A stretch of 64,000 bases of DNA, taken from positions 7,884,744-7,948,743 of the forward strand of contig NC_019892.1 of NCBI RefSeq assembly GCF_000242455.2, written 5' to 3'. Source of the DNA: Singulisphaera acidiphila DSM 18658 (GTDB lineage Bacteria; Planctomycetota; Planctomycetia; Isosphaerales; Isosphaeraceae). Both the position numbers and the translations under genes were made by a program. The notes under the pieces were generated by a model. That model had not been told where the DNA came from. It searched no databases and worked only from the letters and a program-made list of their open reading frames with translations. Shown one piece after another: positions 17,502 to 26,500 of the stretch (the stretch's first letter is position 1; each line of letters starts with the position of its first letter).

Positions 17502-18397
17502 TGGCCCGGAACGTTCCCTTCAAAGGCATTATCGCTTACCCAATCACCCCGCTCCGGCAAGATGGATCGGTCGACATTGACAAGTTCAAGTCGCTCCTGG
17601 ATCGACTGATCGGATCCGGAGTCCACGGTATCGCCCCACTGGGGAGTGCGGGGATTTTGCCCTACCTCTCCGATGAGGAGCGGGAGTCGGTGACCGAAAC
17701 GACGGTGCAGCATGTCGCTGGCCGGCTCCCAACCCTGGTCGGGGTGTCCGCTCTCACCACCGAGCGGGCAGTCCACCACGCCCGGCATGCCGAACAGGCC
17801 GGGGCAACTGCTGTCATGCTCATCCCAATGAGCTATTGGAAGCTTACCGAAGATGAAGTGTTCAAGCACTACCAAGGAGTTGCTGAATCGATCTCAGTGC
17901 CGATCATGGCCTACAACAATCCTGCCACCGGCGGGGTGGACATGCGACCCGAGTTTTTGGCCCGCTTGCTGGAAATCCCGAACGTTACGATGGTCAAGGA
18001 GAGTACGGGCGACGTGCGCCGGATGCAGCAACTCGTCAAACTCGCCGGAGATGACGTGGCGTTCTTCAACGGCTCGAATCCGCTCGCTCTGGCCGCGTTT
18101 GCAGCGGGGGCGAGGGGATGGTGCACCGCCGCCCCAAACCTGATCCCGCAACTCACGCTGGACCTCTACGCAGCAGTAGAGAACGGGGACTTCGCACTCG
18201 CCCGAATCTTGTACTACCGCCAGATGCCTTTGCTGGAGTTCATCGTCCAGGGCGGTCTGCCCCGCACTGTCGCGGCGGGTCTTGACTTACTCGGTTTCGA
18301 CCCTGGTCCGCTGCGGTCCCCGCTTCTGCCGCTACCGGAGGGCGACCGAAATCGATTGTCGAAAATTCTCCAGAGCCTGTCTCAGGACCAGTTGTGA
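17501..18397 (+). CDS. DapA/NAL-family (dihydrodipicolinate synthase-like) aldolase or dehydratase
   Basis: The product is 298 residues, the standard size for this TIM-barrel family. The N-terminal FKGIIAYPITPLRQDGSVD, the GSAGILPYLSDEER loop, the catalytic Tyr in MAYNNPATGG and the Schiff-base Lys in MVKESTGD are all present. The family includes DHDPS, N-acetylneuraminate lyase, KDG aldolase and 5-keto-4-deoxyglucarate dehydratase. GSAG in place of the GTTGE of true DHDPS argues against lysine biosynthesis. Its start overlaps the cupin stop as TGATG, implying translational coupling. Divergent LysR control and a cupin partner suggest inducible catabolism of a keto or sugar acid. The substrate is not determined. 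Confidence 0.85.
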   Translation: MARNVPFKGIIAYPITPLRQDGSVDIDKFKSLLDRLIGSGVHGIAPLGSAGILPYLSDEERESVTETTVQHVAGRLPTLVGVSALTTERAVHHARHAEQAGATAVMLIPMSYWKLTEDEVFKHYQGVAESISVPIMAYNNPATGGVDMRPEFLARLLEIPNVTMVKESTGDVRRMQQLVKLAGDDVAFFNGSNPLALAAFAAGARGWCTAAPNLIPQLTLDLYAAVENGDFALARILYYRQMPLLEFIVQGGLPRTVAAGLDLLGFDPGPLRSPLLPLPEGDRNRLSKILQSLSQDQL

Positions 18398-18649
18398 CTG
18401 CCGACACAACCCACAATTTTCACGAAGGGACAATTCGCACACAAGCAAAACCAGATTTCGCTACACAGACAGCCCGGTCTGTGACCAGGCCGAGCAATCA
18501 GTGTTACAGTCAAGCGAATCGTGAAGGATCGAGATTCGAAGGTCATGAATCATCTGACGTTCGAGACCTGAAAAAAGGCTCTGATCGAATTCGGCATTGA
18601 AAACCGGAACTGGAGAAGCGAGAGTTACTGCGCAACGTATCGAACGGGA

Positions 18650-20122
18650 TCATGGTCCCCGTTCAGCAGCCGTCGGCGTCCCGTCCTGCTCGAGGAGGAG
18701 TCCCGTCACTTTCCCCTCCTTATTCTTCTCGAACGTAACCTGGGCGTTGATCGCCGTCGTCGAGAATCTTGTCTCAGACTCGGCGGCCAGCTCGAGCGGG
18801 GGTTGATTCGAGAACTTCAGGAGCAGGCCATCGCCTCCTCGAGCGATTGTAAAGACCAGCTTCGACTTTGTCACGTATGAGCCAACGTATCGGTCGAGCG
18901 TCTCGGACGCGGGCGTTTCCGGCTTCTCCGGCGCCTCGTCCGGGAAGTAGCCGGGCCAATCGTACTCCCGTGCGATCGCCCGCTCGATCTCGCTCAAGAG
19001 GGGGATTCCGTCGTAGGAATTCAACATGACGACGGCCCCGATGCCCCCCTCCTTGGAGAATGTCATCGTGGCGACGAAGCCCTCGTCCGCGCCGGAGTGG
19101 CCGAAGCGAACGGTCTTGCCTTTGCCAAACAGGAAGAAGCCGATGCCGATCTTCTCGTCGATCCCGGGCGTCAGCATCGCGACGGCCTTGTCCGAGTCGA
19201 GGACCCGATCCGACTCGCCCTTCAGCGCTCGCTGGACTTCAAGGCCGACGCGGGCCAGGTCAGAGGGTGTCGTCCAGAGCCCGGCCGCCGCCATCTCGGG
19301 GTAGACGTGCCATCCCCCCTCGACCTGCCGGTTCCGCGAGGGGTGGCCCGTCGCCGCAGCGTCGGCCCAGTCGTCGGGCAGCGGCTGTTCATAGGTGCTG
19401 GATTTCATCCCGAGGGGGGCCATCACCAACTCTTGCATAATCTTTGGGAAGGGGCGTCCCAGAACATCGACGACGAGTTGCTGGGCCACAGTGGTCCCTC
19501 CGCCCGAGTAGCGGAATCGGCTGCCGGGCAAGATGTCGACGAAGACTCGCTTCGTATTGGCGGGAGGGCGGCCATTGAGAACATCGACGACGGACGGGAT
19601 CGTCTCGGTCCGGGCATATCCGGGGAATCCATGGACGGTCAGACCGGCCGTGTGGCTGAGGAGTTGCCGGAGTGTCACCCTCGGCTGCCACAACCCATTG
19701 GCCGGTACCTTCCACGACTTCAGGTACCGGTTGACGTCTTCGTCAAGGTCAAGCTTGCCATCCTGGACGAGCCGCATGACGGCCATCGCGAAGACCGGCT
19801 TGCTGATCGAGCCGGCCTGGAAAATCGTTTGTTCGCTGACCGGGTCGGATTTCCCCCATTCCTTCACACCGAACCCCCTGGCCCATTCGATCCGACCGCG
19901 GTTGATTACGGCGATGCTGACGCCGGGCGTGTGGTAGTGCGCCATCCGATCCTTCAGGACCGCCTTCGGACCAAATCGTTTTGGGGCATCCCCCTCGGGC
20001 AGTAGGCCGCTGATTACACGGTCGATTCGCGACTCGATTTCGTCCTTGCTTGAGACGTCGGGAGTCTGGGCCAGCGATGAGCAGGCGAAGCCCAGGATGA
20101 AAAAGGAAACCGTTCCCATCAT
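18650..20122 (-). CDS. Serine beta-lactamase-fold hydrolase (class C / esterase-like), exported
   Basis: The 490-residue protein begins with a signal peptide (about 1-19, SFFILGFACSSLAQ). The beta-lactamase/transpeptidase fold is shown by S105-I-S-K108 (SxxK), YSGGGT at about 203 (the Tyr of YxN, with Ser-Gly following) and GHSGADEG (the KTG-equivalent HSG). The last ~100 residues form a small beta-rich domain of the kind that follows the catalytic part in many such hydrolases. Members include esterases, D-aminopeptidases and beta-lactamase-like proteins. An antibiotic role is not supported by anything nearby. It stands alone, transcribed in the same direction as the OYE operon but 709 nt from it. 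Confidence 0.88.
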   Translation of the reverse strand: MMGTVSFFILGFACSSLAQTPDVSSKDEIESRIDRVISGLLPEGDAPKRFGPKAVLKDRMAHYHTPGVSIAVINRGRIEWARGFGVKEWGKSDPVSEQTIFQAGSISKPVFAMAVMRLVQDGKLDLDEDVNRYLKSWKVPANGLWQPRVTLRQLLSHTAGLTVHGFPGYARTETIPSVVDVLNGRPPANTKRVFVDILPGSRFRYSGGGTTVAQQLVVDVLGRPFPKIMQELVMAPLGMKSSTYEQPLPDDWADAAATGHPSRNRQVEGGWHVYPEMAAAGLWTTPSDLARVGLEVQRALKGESDRVLDSDKAVAMLTPGIDEKIGIGFFLFGKGKTVRFGHSGADEGFVATMTFSKEGGIGAVVMLNSYDGIPLLSEIERAIAREYDWPGYFPDEAPEKPETPASETLDRYVGSYVTKSKLVFTIARGGDGLLLKFSNQPPLELAAESETRFSTTAINAQVTFEKNKEGKVTGLLLEQDGTPTAAERGP

Positions 20123-20831
20123 TGTTTTGTCCTCGATGCCCCGAAGCGGACCTCGGAATCATTCATCTTGCAGGCTGCGGCAATCAGGAGCAGCGCGGTG
20201 AGAGACGGACGCGAGCAGCACTTCGGAAACCTCCGGATGAGGCGTGCATGGCGTATGGTCGTGATGCTGCAGAGCGGCCCCATCGGGCCATGAGCCAGAG
20301 CAAGACAAGTGCAAAACAATAGCCGTGCGTGCGGCCCGAGGTCAACTGGGTACGCGATAGGCGAACCGGTTACGACGTTGCTTCTTGCAAGACTCGCCTA
20401 TCCAGCTCGGTGCTTCGCGCGGAATCCTTCCAGACACCTTCGCAGCCCCACAAAGCCATACTGACCACCCTAAATAAATATTATCAAAATAATATATATT
20501 AGTCTGCATATTCATTTTTGTCGCAATGATTGAAACCTCATCTCGACAGACGTGACGGGACACGGAGCGTCGAGGCGGAAGAAAGGAAGACCTCACGAAA
20601 CAAGGACTGTCGCCTACCTGGTGGCCGGCCTTAATTCGGCTGTGATTTCAACCCCGAGATCATGGTGAAGCTCAGCGGCTCGGCCAACCCCTACTCGTTC
20701 GTGCAGTAGCAGTACGATCCCGCCGCCAATGAGCCTCCCGGTCGCCACGGGCGATTCCCTCCACAACACCGACCAGCCCAATCAAGCGTCATGGAGCCGA
20801 GCACCGGCTCGGCTCCATGACGCCGTCGTCC
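20123..20831. other. Long intergenic region with an AT-rich patch and a hairpin
   Basis: There is no convincing gene here. Bases 20460-20520 are strikingly AT-rich (ATAAATATTATC, AATAATATATATTAG) against the GC-rich surroundings and may hold a promoter or foreign DNA. A perfect hairpin sits at its right end (20789-20820). Confidence 0.4.
20789..20820 (-). terminator. Perfect 14-bp hairpin after the OYE gene
   Basis: TCATGGAGCCGAGC (20789-20802), loop ACCG, then GCTCGGCTCCATGA (20807-20820). It lies 11 nt past the stop of the minus-strand oxidoreductase operon. Only a weak T-rich tail follows. Confidence 0.6.
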
Positions 20832-21923
20832 TTACTTCGACGCGTGAATCGGGAAGTCCGTGTACCCTTTGGCCCCCGTGGATGCGGACCAGTCGGACAT
20901 CGGCGCCGCGTCGGCAAGTGGCCAATCGTTCCTGAACCGCTCCACGAGGTCCGGGTTGCTGATGAAGGGTCGTCCGAACGAGATCAGGTCGGCATCTCCT
21001 GCGGCAATGGCCTTCTCTGCGGTTTCATTGGTGTAGCCGCAGTTGCCGATGAGCGGGCCGTGGAACACCTTGCGGAACTCGGCCAGCGTCATCGGCTCGC
21101 CGAGGTTGTGGAAGCCGAAGGCGAGCCCGTCGACGACGTGAAGGTACGCCAGTCCGAAGCCGTCGAGTTGGCCCGCGACGTAGGTGAACTGCTCCCGGTA
21201 GTCTGGCGCCCCCATGCCGTTGAACGGCGAGTTGGGAGAGAGATGCACGCCCACCCGGTGGGCGGGCCAGACGGACGTGACCGCCTCGACCACTTCCTTG
21301 AGGAAGCGATAGCGGTTCTCGACGCTGCCGCCGTATTGATCCGTGCGGTCGTTCGTCTTCGATTGGAGGAACTCGTCGATCAGGTAGCCGTTGGCTGAGT
21401 GGAGTTCCACGCCGTCGAAGCCCACTCGTTTCGCTCGTTCGGCGGCCCGCCGGTAGTCGTCCACGACCCGTGGAATCTCGGACGTTTCCAGTGCCCGGGG
21501 AACTTCATGCGGCTGCTTGCCGTTCGGGGTATGGATTTCCCCGTCGCTGATCCTGATGGCCGAGGGGGCGACGGCGGGATCGCCGCCGTGGAAACCGCTG
21601 TGCGAGGCCCTTCCGGTATGCCAAAGCTGGAGGAAGATCACGCCGCCCTTGTCATGGACGGCGTCGGTGGTGAGCTTCCAGCCCACCGCCATCTCATCGG
21701 TGTAGATGCCCGGCGATTCGTTCCAGCCGTTGGCCTCCTCGGAGATGGTGACGCCTTCCGTGATGAGCAGGCCCGCCGAACTGCGCTGGGCGTAGTATTC
21801 AGCCATCACGCGGTTTGGCAGGCGAGCGGCCCCGGCCCTGGCACGGGTCATGGGGGCCAGGACAATCCGGTTCCGCAGGGTCAGATCGTGCAGGCGGAAG
21901 GGCTGGAAGAGGACACCGTTCAC
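20832..21923 (-). CDS. Old yellow enzyme family NADH:flavin oxidoreductase (NemA-like)
   Basis: The 363-residue protein covers a full FMN TIM barrel. The N-terminal LTLRNRIVLAPMTRARA, the substrate-binding H-x-x-N in VELHSANGYLIDEFLQ, the catalytic-loop Tyr in DQYGGSVENRYRF and the phosphate-binding IGNCGYT and ISFGRPFISNPDL are all typical of the NemA/OPR/PETN-reductase branch. These enzymes reduce activated alkenes, quinones or nitro-compounds with NAD(P)H. It starts 3 nt after the DoxX stop, as the last gene of the YceI-SnoaL-DoxX-OYE run. With a divergent TetR gene, this suggests response to electrophiles or quinones. The physiological substrate is unknown. Confidence 0.92.
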   Translation of the reverse strand: MNGVLFQPFRLHDLTLRNRIVLAPMTRARAGAARLPNRVMAEYYAQRSSAGLLITEGVTISEEANGWNESPGIYTDEMAVGWKLTTDAVHDKGGVIFLQLWHTGRASHSGFHGGDPAVAPSAIRISDGEIHTPNGKQPHEVPRALETSEIPRVVDDYRRAAERAKRVGFDGVELHSANGYLIDEFLQSKTNDRTDQYGGSVENRYRFLKEVVEAVTSVWPAHRVGVHLSPNSPFNGMGAPDYREQFTYVAGQLDGFGLAYLHVVDGLAFGFHNLGEPMTLAEFRKVFHGPLIGNCGYTNETAEKAIAAGDADLISFGRPFISNPDLVERFRNDWPLADAAPMSDWSASTGAKGYTDFPIHASK

Positions 21924-21926
21924 GGT

Positions 21927-22325
21927 TTACTCCTTTCGATCCGGTCGGTCTGTCGGGGAGTACACGGCAAAACTGGCGAATGTCCCCGGGACGCGGAGGT
22001 ACGCCCCCACCCAGGTCAGGAGGAGAAAGACGGACTGGAGCACGAACGGCTCGCCCTTGGACATGTGCAGGCAGATGGCGCCGCCCCAGAAGCCGCTGGT
22101 CAGTAGAACGCCCAGGGACGAGGCACGGGGGACGAGGAGGAGAATGGCGCTGACCAGCTCCCCGGCACCGATCACTTGAATGGGCACGCCCAGGCCGAGC
22201 TTCTCGACCTGCTCCGGCGGGAACAGGCCGAGGACCTTCGCGGAGCCCGCGAGGAGCATGACTCCGCCGACCAAGCTGTGCAACACCCAGCCAGCGATGG
22301 TTTTCCCGTTCCGTCTCGCCTTCAT
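21927..22325 (-). CDS. DoxX-family integral membrane protein
   Basis: The product is 132 residues with four hydrophobic segments: WVLHSLVGGVMLLAGSAKVL, IQVIGAGELVSAILLLVP, LGVLLTSGFWGGAICLHM and QSVFLLLTWVGAYLRVP. FxGSxKL-type residues after helix 1 and a G-E-L in helix 2 are usual in DoxX-like proteins. The role in bacteria is often linked to redox or thiol stress. It lies in an operon between the SnoaL-like and OYE genes, with tight spacing to the latter. Confidence 0.85.
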   Translation of the reverse strand: MKARRNGKTIAGWVLHSLVGGVMLLAGSAKVLGLFPPEQVEKLGLGVPIQVIGAGELVSAILLLVPRASSLGVLLTSGFWGGAICLHMSKGEPFVLQSVFLLLTWVGAYLRVPGTFASFAVYSPTDRPDRKE

Positions 22326-22393
22326 CGCTCAGTCCCTTTTTATTTGTGGTGCGGTGTTGCACGATTCAAACGTGAGCCACCGCATCAAAAAAA

Positions 22394-22756
22394 TCATCGC
22401 AGCTTGTCGAAAAAGAGATAAAGGGCGGCGATCCGGCCGTCCCGGGCGATGATGAAATCAGTCCCGGCGTAAGCTGGCGCCTCACCGGGGCGGCCCGACA
22501 CCCATTGGATCCGCCCGCCGTCGCCCAATTCCTCGGGTTCGGCAATCGGCTGATATCGAAAATCAGGGTGAGTCGCCTTGATCTCGCCCGCGACGCGATC
22601 GATCTCGTCGCGGCCGCGGTAGACGCCTCTGGGCTCGTAGAACACGCCATCTTCGGTGAAGATCTCGTCGATGGCCGCGCGCCGACGCGCGGGGTCGTTT
22701 TCGCCGAAGACATCGTGAAGATTGCGGGTCAGCAAGGTCGAGATGCTGTAGGACAT
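22394..22756 (-). CDS. SnoaL/NTF2-like small protein
   Basis: It is 120 residues with an NTF2-like cone fold pattern: DPARRRAAIDEIFTEDGVFY, then VYRGRDEIDRVAGEIKATHP and a C-terminal strand-turn ending YLFFDKL. Start ATG 22756 is preceded by GAGGAG; an in-frame ATG 60 nt upstream lacks one. The family includes polyketide cyclases and steroid isomerases as well as proteins of unknown role. Its operon partners are YceI, DoxX and OYE. Function here is not predictable beyond small-molecule binding. Confidence 0.82.
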   Translation of the reverse strand: MSYSISTLLTRNLHDVFGENDPARRRAAIDEIFTEDGVFYEPRGVYRGRDEIDRVAGEIKATHPDFRYQPIAEPEELGDGGRIQWVSGRPGEAPAYAGTDFIIARDGRIAALYLFFDKLR

Positions 22757-22867
22757 GGCTTGCTCCTCTGTACTTTGGACGGCCATGACTCGTGCCAGAT
22801 CATGATGCCTTTCCAATACAATCCTATGAGACAGTCGACGGCGTGTACTGCGGCCCGGTGCTTATTC

Positions 22868-23386
22868 TCACCGGCCGCGGAAGGACACCTGCACCGGCAC
22901 CTCATCCTTCGCCTTCCGCGCGCCCTCGTCCATCCCGAACTCGCTCTGGCGGACTGTCATCATCCCGTCAAACGCCACCTCGTCGGGCGTGACCGAGATC
23001 CGGGCCGGGCACTCCACGCGCCTCGTGACCCCGTGGAGCTGGAGTTGCCCCGCGACCTGGTACACGCCCGGTTCGGGACCGGGGGCGACCGCTTCGGAGG
23101 CGAACTCGGCCCAGGGATACTGATCCACGTCGAAGAAGTCCTCTCCCTTCAGGTGGCGGGCCAAGAGCCCGATGGACGTGGTCACCGAGCCCACGTCCAC
23201 CGCGACGCGAACCTTCGCCTCTTTGGGGTCGTCGGAGGGCATCTCGAAAGTGCCGTCGAATGCGGTGAAGTGGCCCGACTTCGATTGGAGGGCCGTCGCA
23301 CCGGGGCGCAAGCCGGCTGGCCGTGGGTCAGCGAGGGAAGCCGGGGCCGTGGCGAGAACGACGAACACCGCAAATGCCGTCCGCAT
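22868..23386 (-). CDS. YceI-family periplasmic lipocalin-like protein
   Basis: The 172-residue protein has a signal peptide (MRTAFAVFVVLATAPASLA). The YceI fold is indicated by SGHFTAFDGTFEMPSDDPKEAKV, then VGSVTT, HLKGEDFFDVDQYPWAEF and LQLHGVTRRVECP. YceI proteins bind isoprenoid/quinone-like lipids in a beta-barrel. Start ATG 23386 was chosen over one 54 nt upstream because the signal peptide begins there. It is the first gene of the minus-strand operon and faces the TetR gene across 168 nt. Confidence 0.87.
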   Translation of the reverse strand: MRTAFAVFVVLATAPASLADPRPAGLRPGATALQSKSGHFTAFDGTFEMPSDDPKEAKVRVAVDVGSVTTSIGLLARHLKGEDFFDVDQYPWAEFASEAVAPGPEPGVYQVAGQLQLHGVTRRVECPARISVTPDEVAFDGMMTVRQSEFGMDEGARKAKDEVPVQVSFRGR

Positions 23387-23491
23387 TGTGCTCCTCCGTG
23401 TCGGGAGCGACGTCCTGCACTGAGTTGTCCTGAGCCTCATTCGCCGCGACGACGACGCTCTTGCTTTTCATTTTCGACCGAGGCCTATTTG

Positions 23492-23509
23492 TTTCTTTCT
23501 GGAAAGAAA
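23492..23509. promoter_or_regulatory. Perfect 18-bp palindrome, candidate TetR operator
   Basis: TTTCTTTCTGGAAAGAAA lies between the divergent YceI and TetR start codons, 46 nt before the TetR ATG at 23555. Its two 8-nt halves are exact reverse complements around a TG centre. This position and symmetry fit a site bound by the adjacent TetR dimer that controls both directions. Confidence 0.65.
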
Positions 23510-23554
23510 TATATCTTTCACGCCCCGTCGGGTCAAGTCGGCTATGCTGGTCTT

Positions 23555-24154
23555 ATGGGAAGAAAAAAGGGAATCTCGGAGGAGCAGATCGTCGTCGCCG
23601 CGCGCCGCTGTTTCCTCACGCGCGGCGCGGGCGTGTCGGCCGCAGACGTCGCTCGCGAACTCGGTGTGAGTCACACGACACTCTTCAACCGCTTCGGCAC
23701 GAAGGAGGGGTTGATGATCGCCGCGCTCGGCCTGCCCGAAAAGGTCCCGTGGGTGGCCGCGCTCGACGCCGGTCCCGATGACCGCCCGATCTACGAGCAG
23801 CTCGTAGAGCACAGCAAGGTGATATCCGCCTACATTCTCGAACTAGAGGAGGGGCTTGCAGTGTTGCAGGCCGCCGGTATCTCGCCCGCGAAGACCGGAT
23901 GGGAGCACAAGGGAGACCCGCCGCACGTGCAGGCGTTGCGCGCACTCACGACATGGCTGCGGCGCGCCCAGGACCGGGGACGCCTGGCCAAATGCGACGT
24001 CGAGACGCTGGCCTCGACCATCCTCGGGGCGCTCCACGGATGGGCGTTCTTCACACGTGTCTGCGGCCACCCGGAGTCAGCCGCTGCCGGCGAGCGCCAT
24101 GTCGAGCGCTTTATCGACCTCTTGTGGAACGGAATCGGTGGAGGTAGGACCTGA
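23555..24154 (+). CDS. TetR-family transcriptional repressor
   Basis: The product is 199 residues. The HTH is at about 8-54: ISEEQIVVAARRCFLTRG, then VSAADVARELGVSHTTLFNRFGTKEGL. The C-terminal ligand domain is all-helical. The frame is open for over 1 kb upstream antisense to the operon, but ATG 23555 gives the normal TetR start. It is divergent from the YceI-SnoaL-DoxX-OYE operon, with a perfect palindrome between. Auto-repression and control of the operon by a small reactive ligand is the simplest model. Confidence 0.9.
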   Translation: MGRKKGISEEQIVVAARRCFLTRGAGVSAADVARELGVSHTTLFNRFGTKEGLMIAALGLPEKVPWVAALDAGPDDRPIYEQLVEHSKVISAYILELEEGLAVLQAAGISPAKTGWEHKGDPPHVQALRALTTWLRRAQDRGRLAKCDVETLASTILGALHGWAFFTRVCGHPESAAAGERHVERFIDLLWNGIGGGRT

Positions 24155-24209
24155 GCAGATGTTCGGCTTCGGGTTTGGGCGCCGCGCGCGGCAGAGGCCA
24201 CCATATCAA

Positions 24210-25121
24210 TCATTGGCGCGGGCCGACGCCCGGCTCTTTCGACTGGCGTAGGTTCCGGCCGTCCGTACCGGGCGACTGGCCGAAGAGCCGGCGATATTCG
24301 CGGCTGAACTGCGAGGCGCTGTCATAGCCGACCGCGAAGCCGATTTCGGCGACGTTCTCCGCCCCCGACATGAGCCGGGATCGGGCCGTCTGGAGCCGAA
24401 TCTGCTTCTGATACTGAATCGGGGTCATTGAGGTGACGCCCCGGAAGTGCCGGTGGAAGGACGTGACGCTCATGTAGGCGATGCGCGCCAGTTCCTCGAT
24501 CCGGATCGCTTCGGCGTAGTGATCGCGAATCCATTTGATCGCCCGCCCGATCCGCGCCATGCGGCTGTCGGCGAGGCCAATCTGTCTCACCATCGCTCCC
24601 TGCGCCCCATTGATCAGCCGCCAGAGGATTTCCCGCTCAATGGCCGGAGCCAGCACGGGGATATCGTCGGGCCGCTCCAACAGCCGGAGGAGACGGATCA
24701 GCGGTTCGATCAGTTCATCGGTGAGGTCGCTGACCGCAATGCCCGGCGGATCGGTCCGACTCGATTGTGCAGTCCCGGTCTCCAGCAGCAGCGTCGCGAT
24801 CTCCTCCGGCCTCAGCGTGAAGCCCAACCCCAGGAAGGGCGCCTCCGCCGCGGCCTCAACCACACGGGCCTTCAGCGGCAAATCGACCGAAACGATCAGA
24901 TACTGGCCGGTCCTGTAGTCGAAGATCCTGTCGGCGATCCCGATGCGCTTGGCACCCTGCGCCACCAGCGCGAACATGGGCTCGGCGACCTCCGCGATCG
25001 ACGGCGTCGGCTCGCGGGTCGACATGAGCGTGACGCACGGGAGGACGCGATGCGCCGCCCCGTCCGCCATCACTTGCCGCGAGATGACTTCCTGAAGTTC
25101 TCTTAACAGGGAGACGTCCAT
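24210..25121 (-). CDS. AraC-family transcriptional regulator
   Basis: The protein is 303 residues. The N-terminal AraC_N/cupin-type domain spans about 20-180 (RVLPCVTLMSTREPTP). The C-terminal double HTH (200-290) includes RIEELARIAYMSVTSFHRHF, then PIQYQKQIRLQTARSRLM, IGFAVGYDSASQFSREYRR and FGQSP. This layout fits the subfamily found next to alpha/beta hydrolases and oxidoreductases. It is divergent from the hydrolase at 25299 and convergent with the TetR gene (55-nt gap). It likely activates the hydrolase gene. Confidence 0.9.
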   Translation of the reverse strand: MDVSLLRELQEVISRQVMADGAAHRVLPCVTLMSTREPTPSIAEVAEPMFALVAQGAKRIGIADRIFDYRTGQYLIVSVDLPLKARVVEAAAEAPFLGLGFTLRPEEIATLLLETGTAQSSRTDPPGIAVSDLTDELIEPLIRLLRLLERPDDIPVLAPAIEREILWRLINGAQGAMVRQIGLADSRMARIGRAIKWIRDHYAEAIRIEELARIAYMSVTSFHRHFRGVTSMTPIQYQKQIRLQTARSRLMSGAENVAEIGFAVGYDSASQFSREYRRLFGQSPGTDGRNLRQSKEPGVGPRQ

Positions 25122-25298
25122 CGCCGCATCCTAACCACATCCGCCTCGAAGATGTGCGATCTTGTCGCAATTGGCAGGATCGTGCAAGAACCTGGCAGCT
25201 TCGGTCTACTCCCCTCGACGGTCTTTCTGGTCGACTTGGGACAGGTGAAACGTCGCTCCGTTTCGCGCCGTATTTCGACTCGATCAGGAGGGGGGATC

Positions 25299-26216
25299 AT
25301 GAAGACAGACGTGAGGTTCGACAGCGCCGGCTTGAAGCTCGCCGGGCATCTCTACACGCCCGAAGACAACGCCAGTGGCCCGCGGCCCGCGATCGTCGTC
25401 GGCCACCCCGGCAGCGGCGTTAAGGAGCAGTCATCCGGCCTCTACGCGCGGCAGTTGGCCGGGCTGGGCTTCGTTGCACTCGCATTCGACGCCGCCTACC
25501 AGGGCGAGAGCGAGGGCGAACCGCGGGGTCTGGAAGACCCGGCCCACCGGGTCGAGGACGTCAAGGCCGCCGTCTCCTTCCTGAGCGTTCACCCCGCCGT
25601 CGATCCGAACCGGATCGGTGCATTGGGCATCTGCGCCTCCGGCGGCTACGTGATCTCCGCCGCCGCCACCGACCAGCGCATCAAGGCCGTGGCGACGGTA
25701 AGTGGCGTCGATATCGGCCGCCATTTCCGGCACGGCTCCGATGGGACGCAGCCCAGTGCGGTGATGCAATCCATGCTCGACGCCGCCGCGGCCGCGCGCA
25801 CCGCAGAAGCGCGAGACGACGGCGTGGGTCGGTTCCCGCTGTTTCCGGAAACGGAGGAGGAGGCCCGCGCCCGCGGCGCATATGCGTTTGAAGGCTATGA
25901 GTATTACTGCACCCCCCGCGCCCAGCATCCGCGTTCAGCCAAGGCGTTGACCTGGAACAGCGTCGACCGCATCGCGTCTTTCGACGCGTTCCGGTTCATC
26001 CACATGATCGCGCCGCGTCCGCTGCTGCTGATCGTTGGTACGGAGGCCGTCACGTCGTGGATGGCGCGCGAGGCGTTCATCGCCGCGCTGGAGCCGAAGG
26101 AGTGGTTTGGGGTCGAGGGCGCCTCGCACAACGACCTCTACGACAAGGACGCCTTCGTCATCCCCGCGACCTCGAAGCTCAAGGAATTCTTCGACGCGAG
26201 CCTGCCGTCGGCGTGA
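25299..26216 (+). CDS. Alpha/beta hydrolase (dienelactone hydrolase / YcjY-like)
   Basis: The 305-residue protein starts at ATG 25299 behind a strong AGGAGGGGG. The hydrolase core shows VVGHPGSGVKEQSS (oxyanion region), the nucleophile elbow GALGICASGGYV with Cys at the usual Ser position, an acid strand RPLLLIVGTEAVTSW and the catalytic His in GASHNDLYD. A Cys nucleophile is known in the dienelactone hydrolase branch. An extended lid (about 150-215) lies between strands. It is divergent from an AraC regulator. The substrate is unknown. Confidence 0.85.
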   Translation: MKTDVRFDSAGLKLAGHLYTPEDNASGPRPAIVVGHPGSGVKEQSSGLYARQLAGLGFVALAFDAAYQGESEGEPRGLEDPAHRVEDVKAAVSFLSVHPAVDPNRIGALGICASGGYVISAAATDQRIKAVATVSGVDIGRHFRHGSDGTQPSAVMQSMLDAAAAARTAEARDDGVGRFPLFPETEEEARARGAYAFEGYEYYCTPRAQHPRSAKALTWNSVDRIASFDAFRFIHMIAPRPLLLIVGTEAVTSWMAREAFIAALEPKEWFGVEGASHNDLYDKDAFVIPATSKLKEFFDASLPSA

Positions 26217-26500
26217 CGCCGGTAAGGGAGGCATCGTGGGAGTGAAATCTGTGATCTCATACTCGACGCGGGGCGGAACCTCGGGAAACACCTCGCGGGT
26301 GCCCCAATTCCAGTGACGGAATGCACACAGCGATGGGACAAACAGAGCAGCCCTTGATCGATGTAGAGAAAATCCAGACAGCCCTGAACATCCTTGCTCG
26401 GGAATTACCGACTCCCTTGACACACGGCGGTCAAGCGTCCGGCGAGAGCAGCGCGTCGCCTCAAGCGTTGCCTTCGCCGGACACCTTCGATCGAACCTGC

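Noticed and set aside
18394..18600. 68-codon frame after the DapA-family gene
   Set aside because: Overlaps the stop of the previous gene and has no protein-like pattern.
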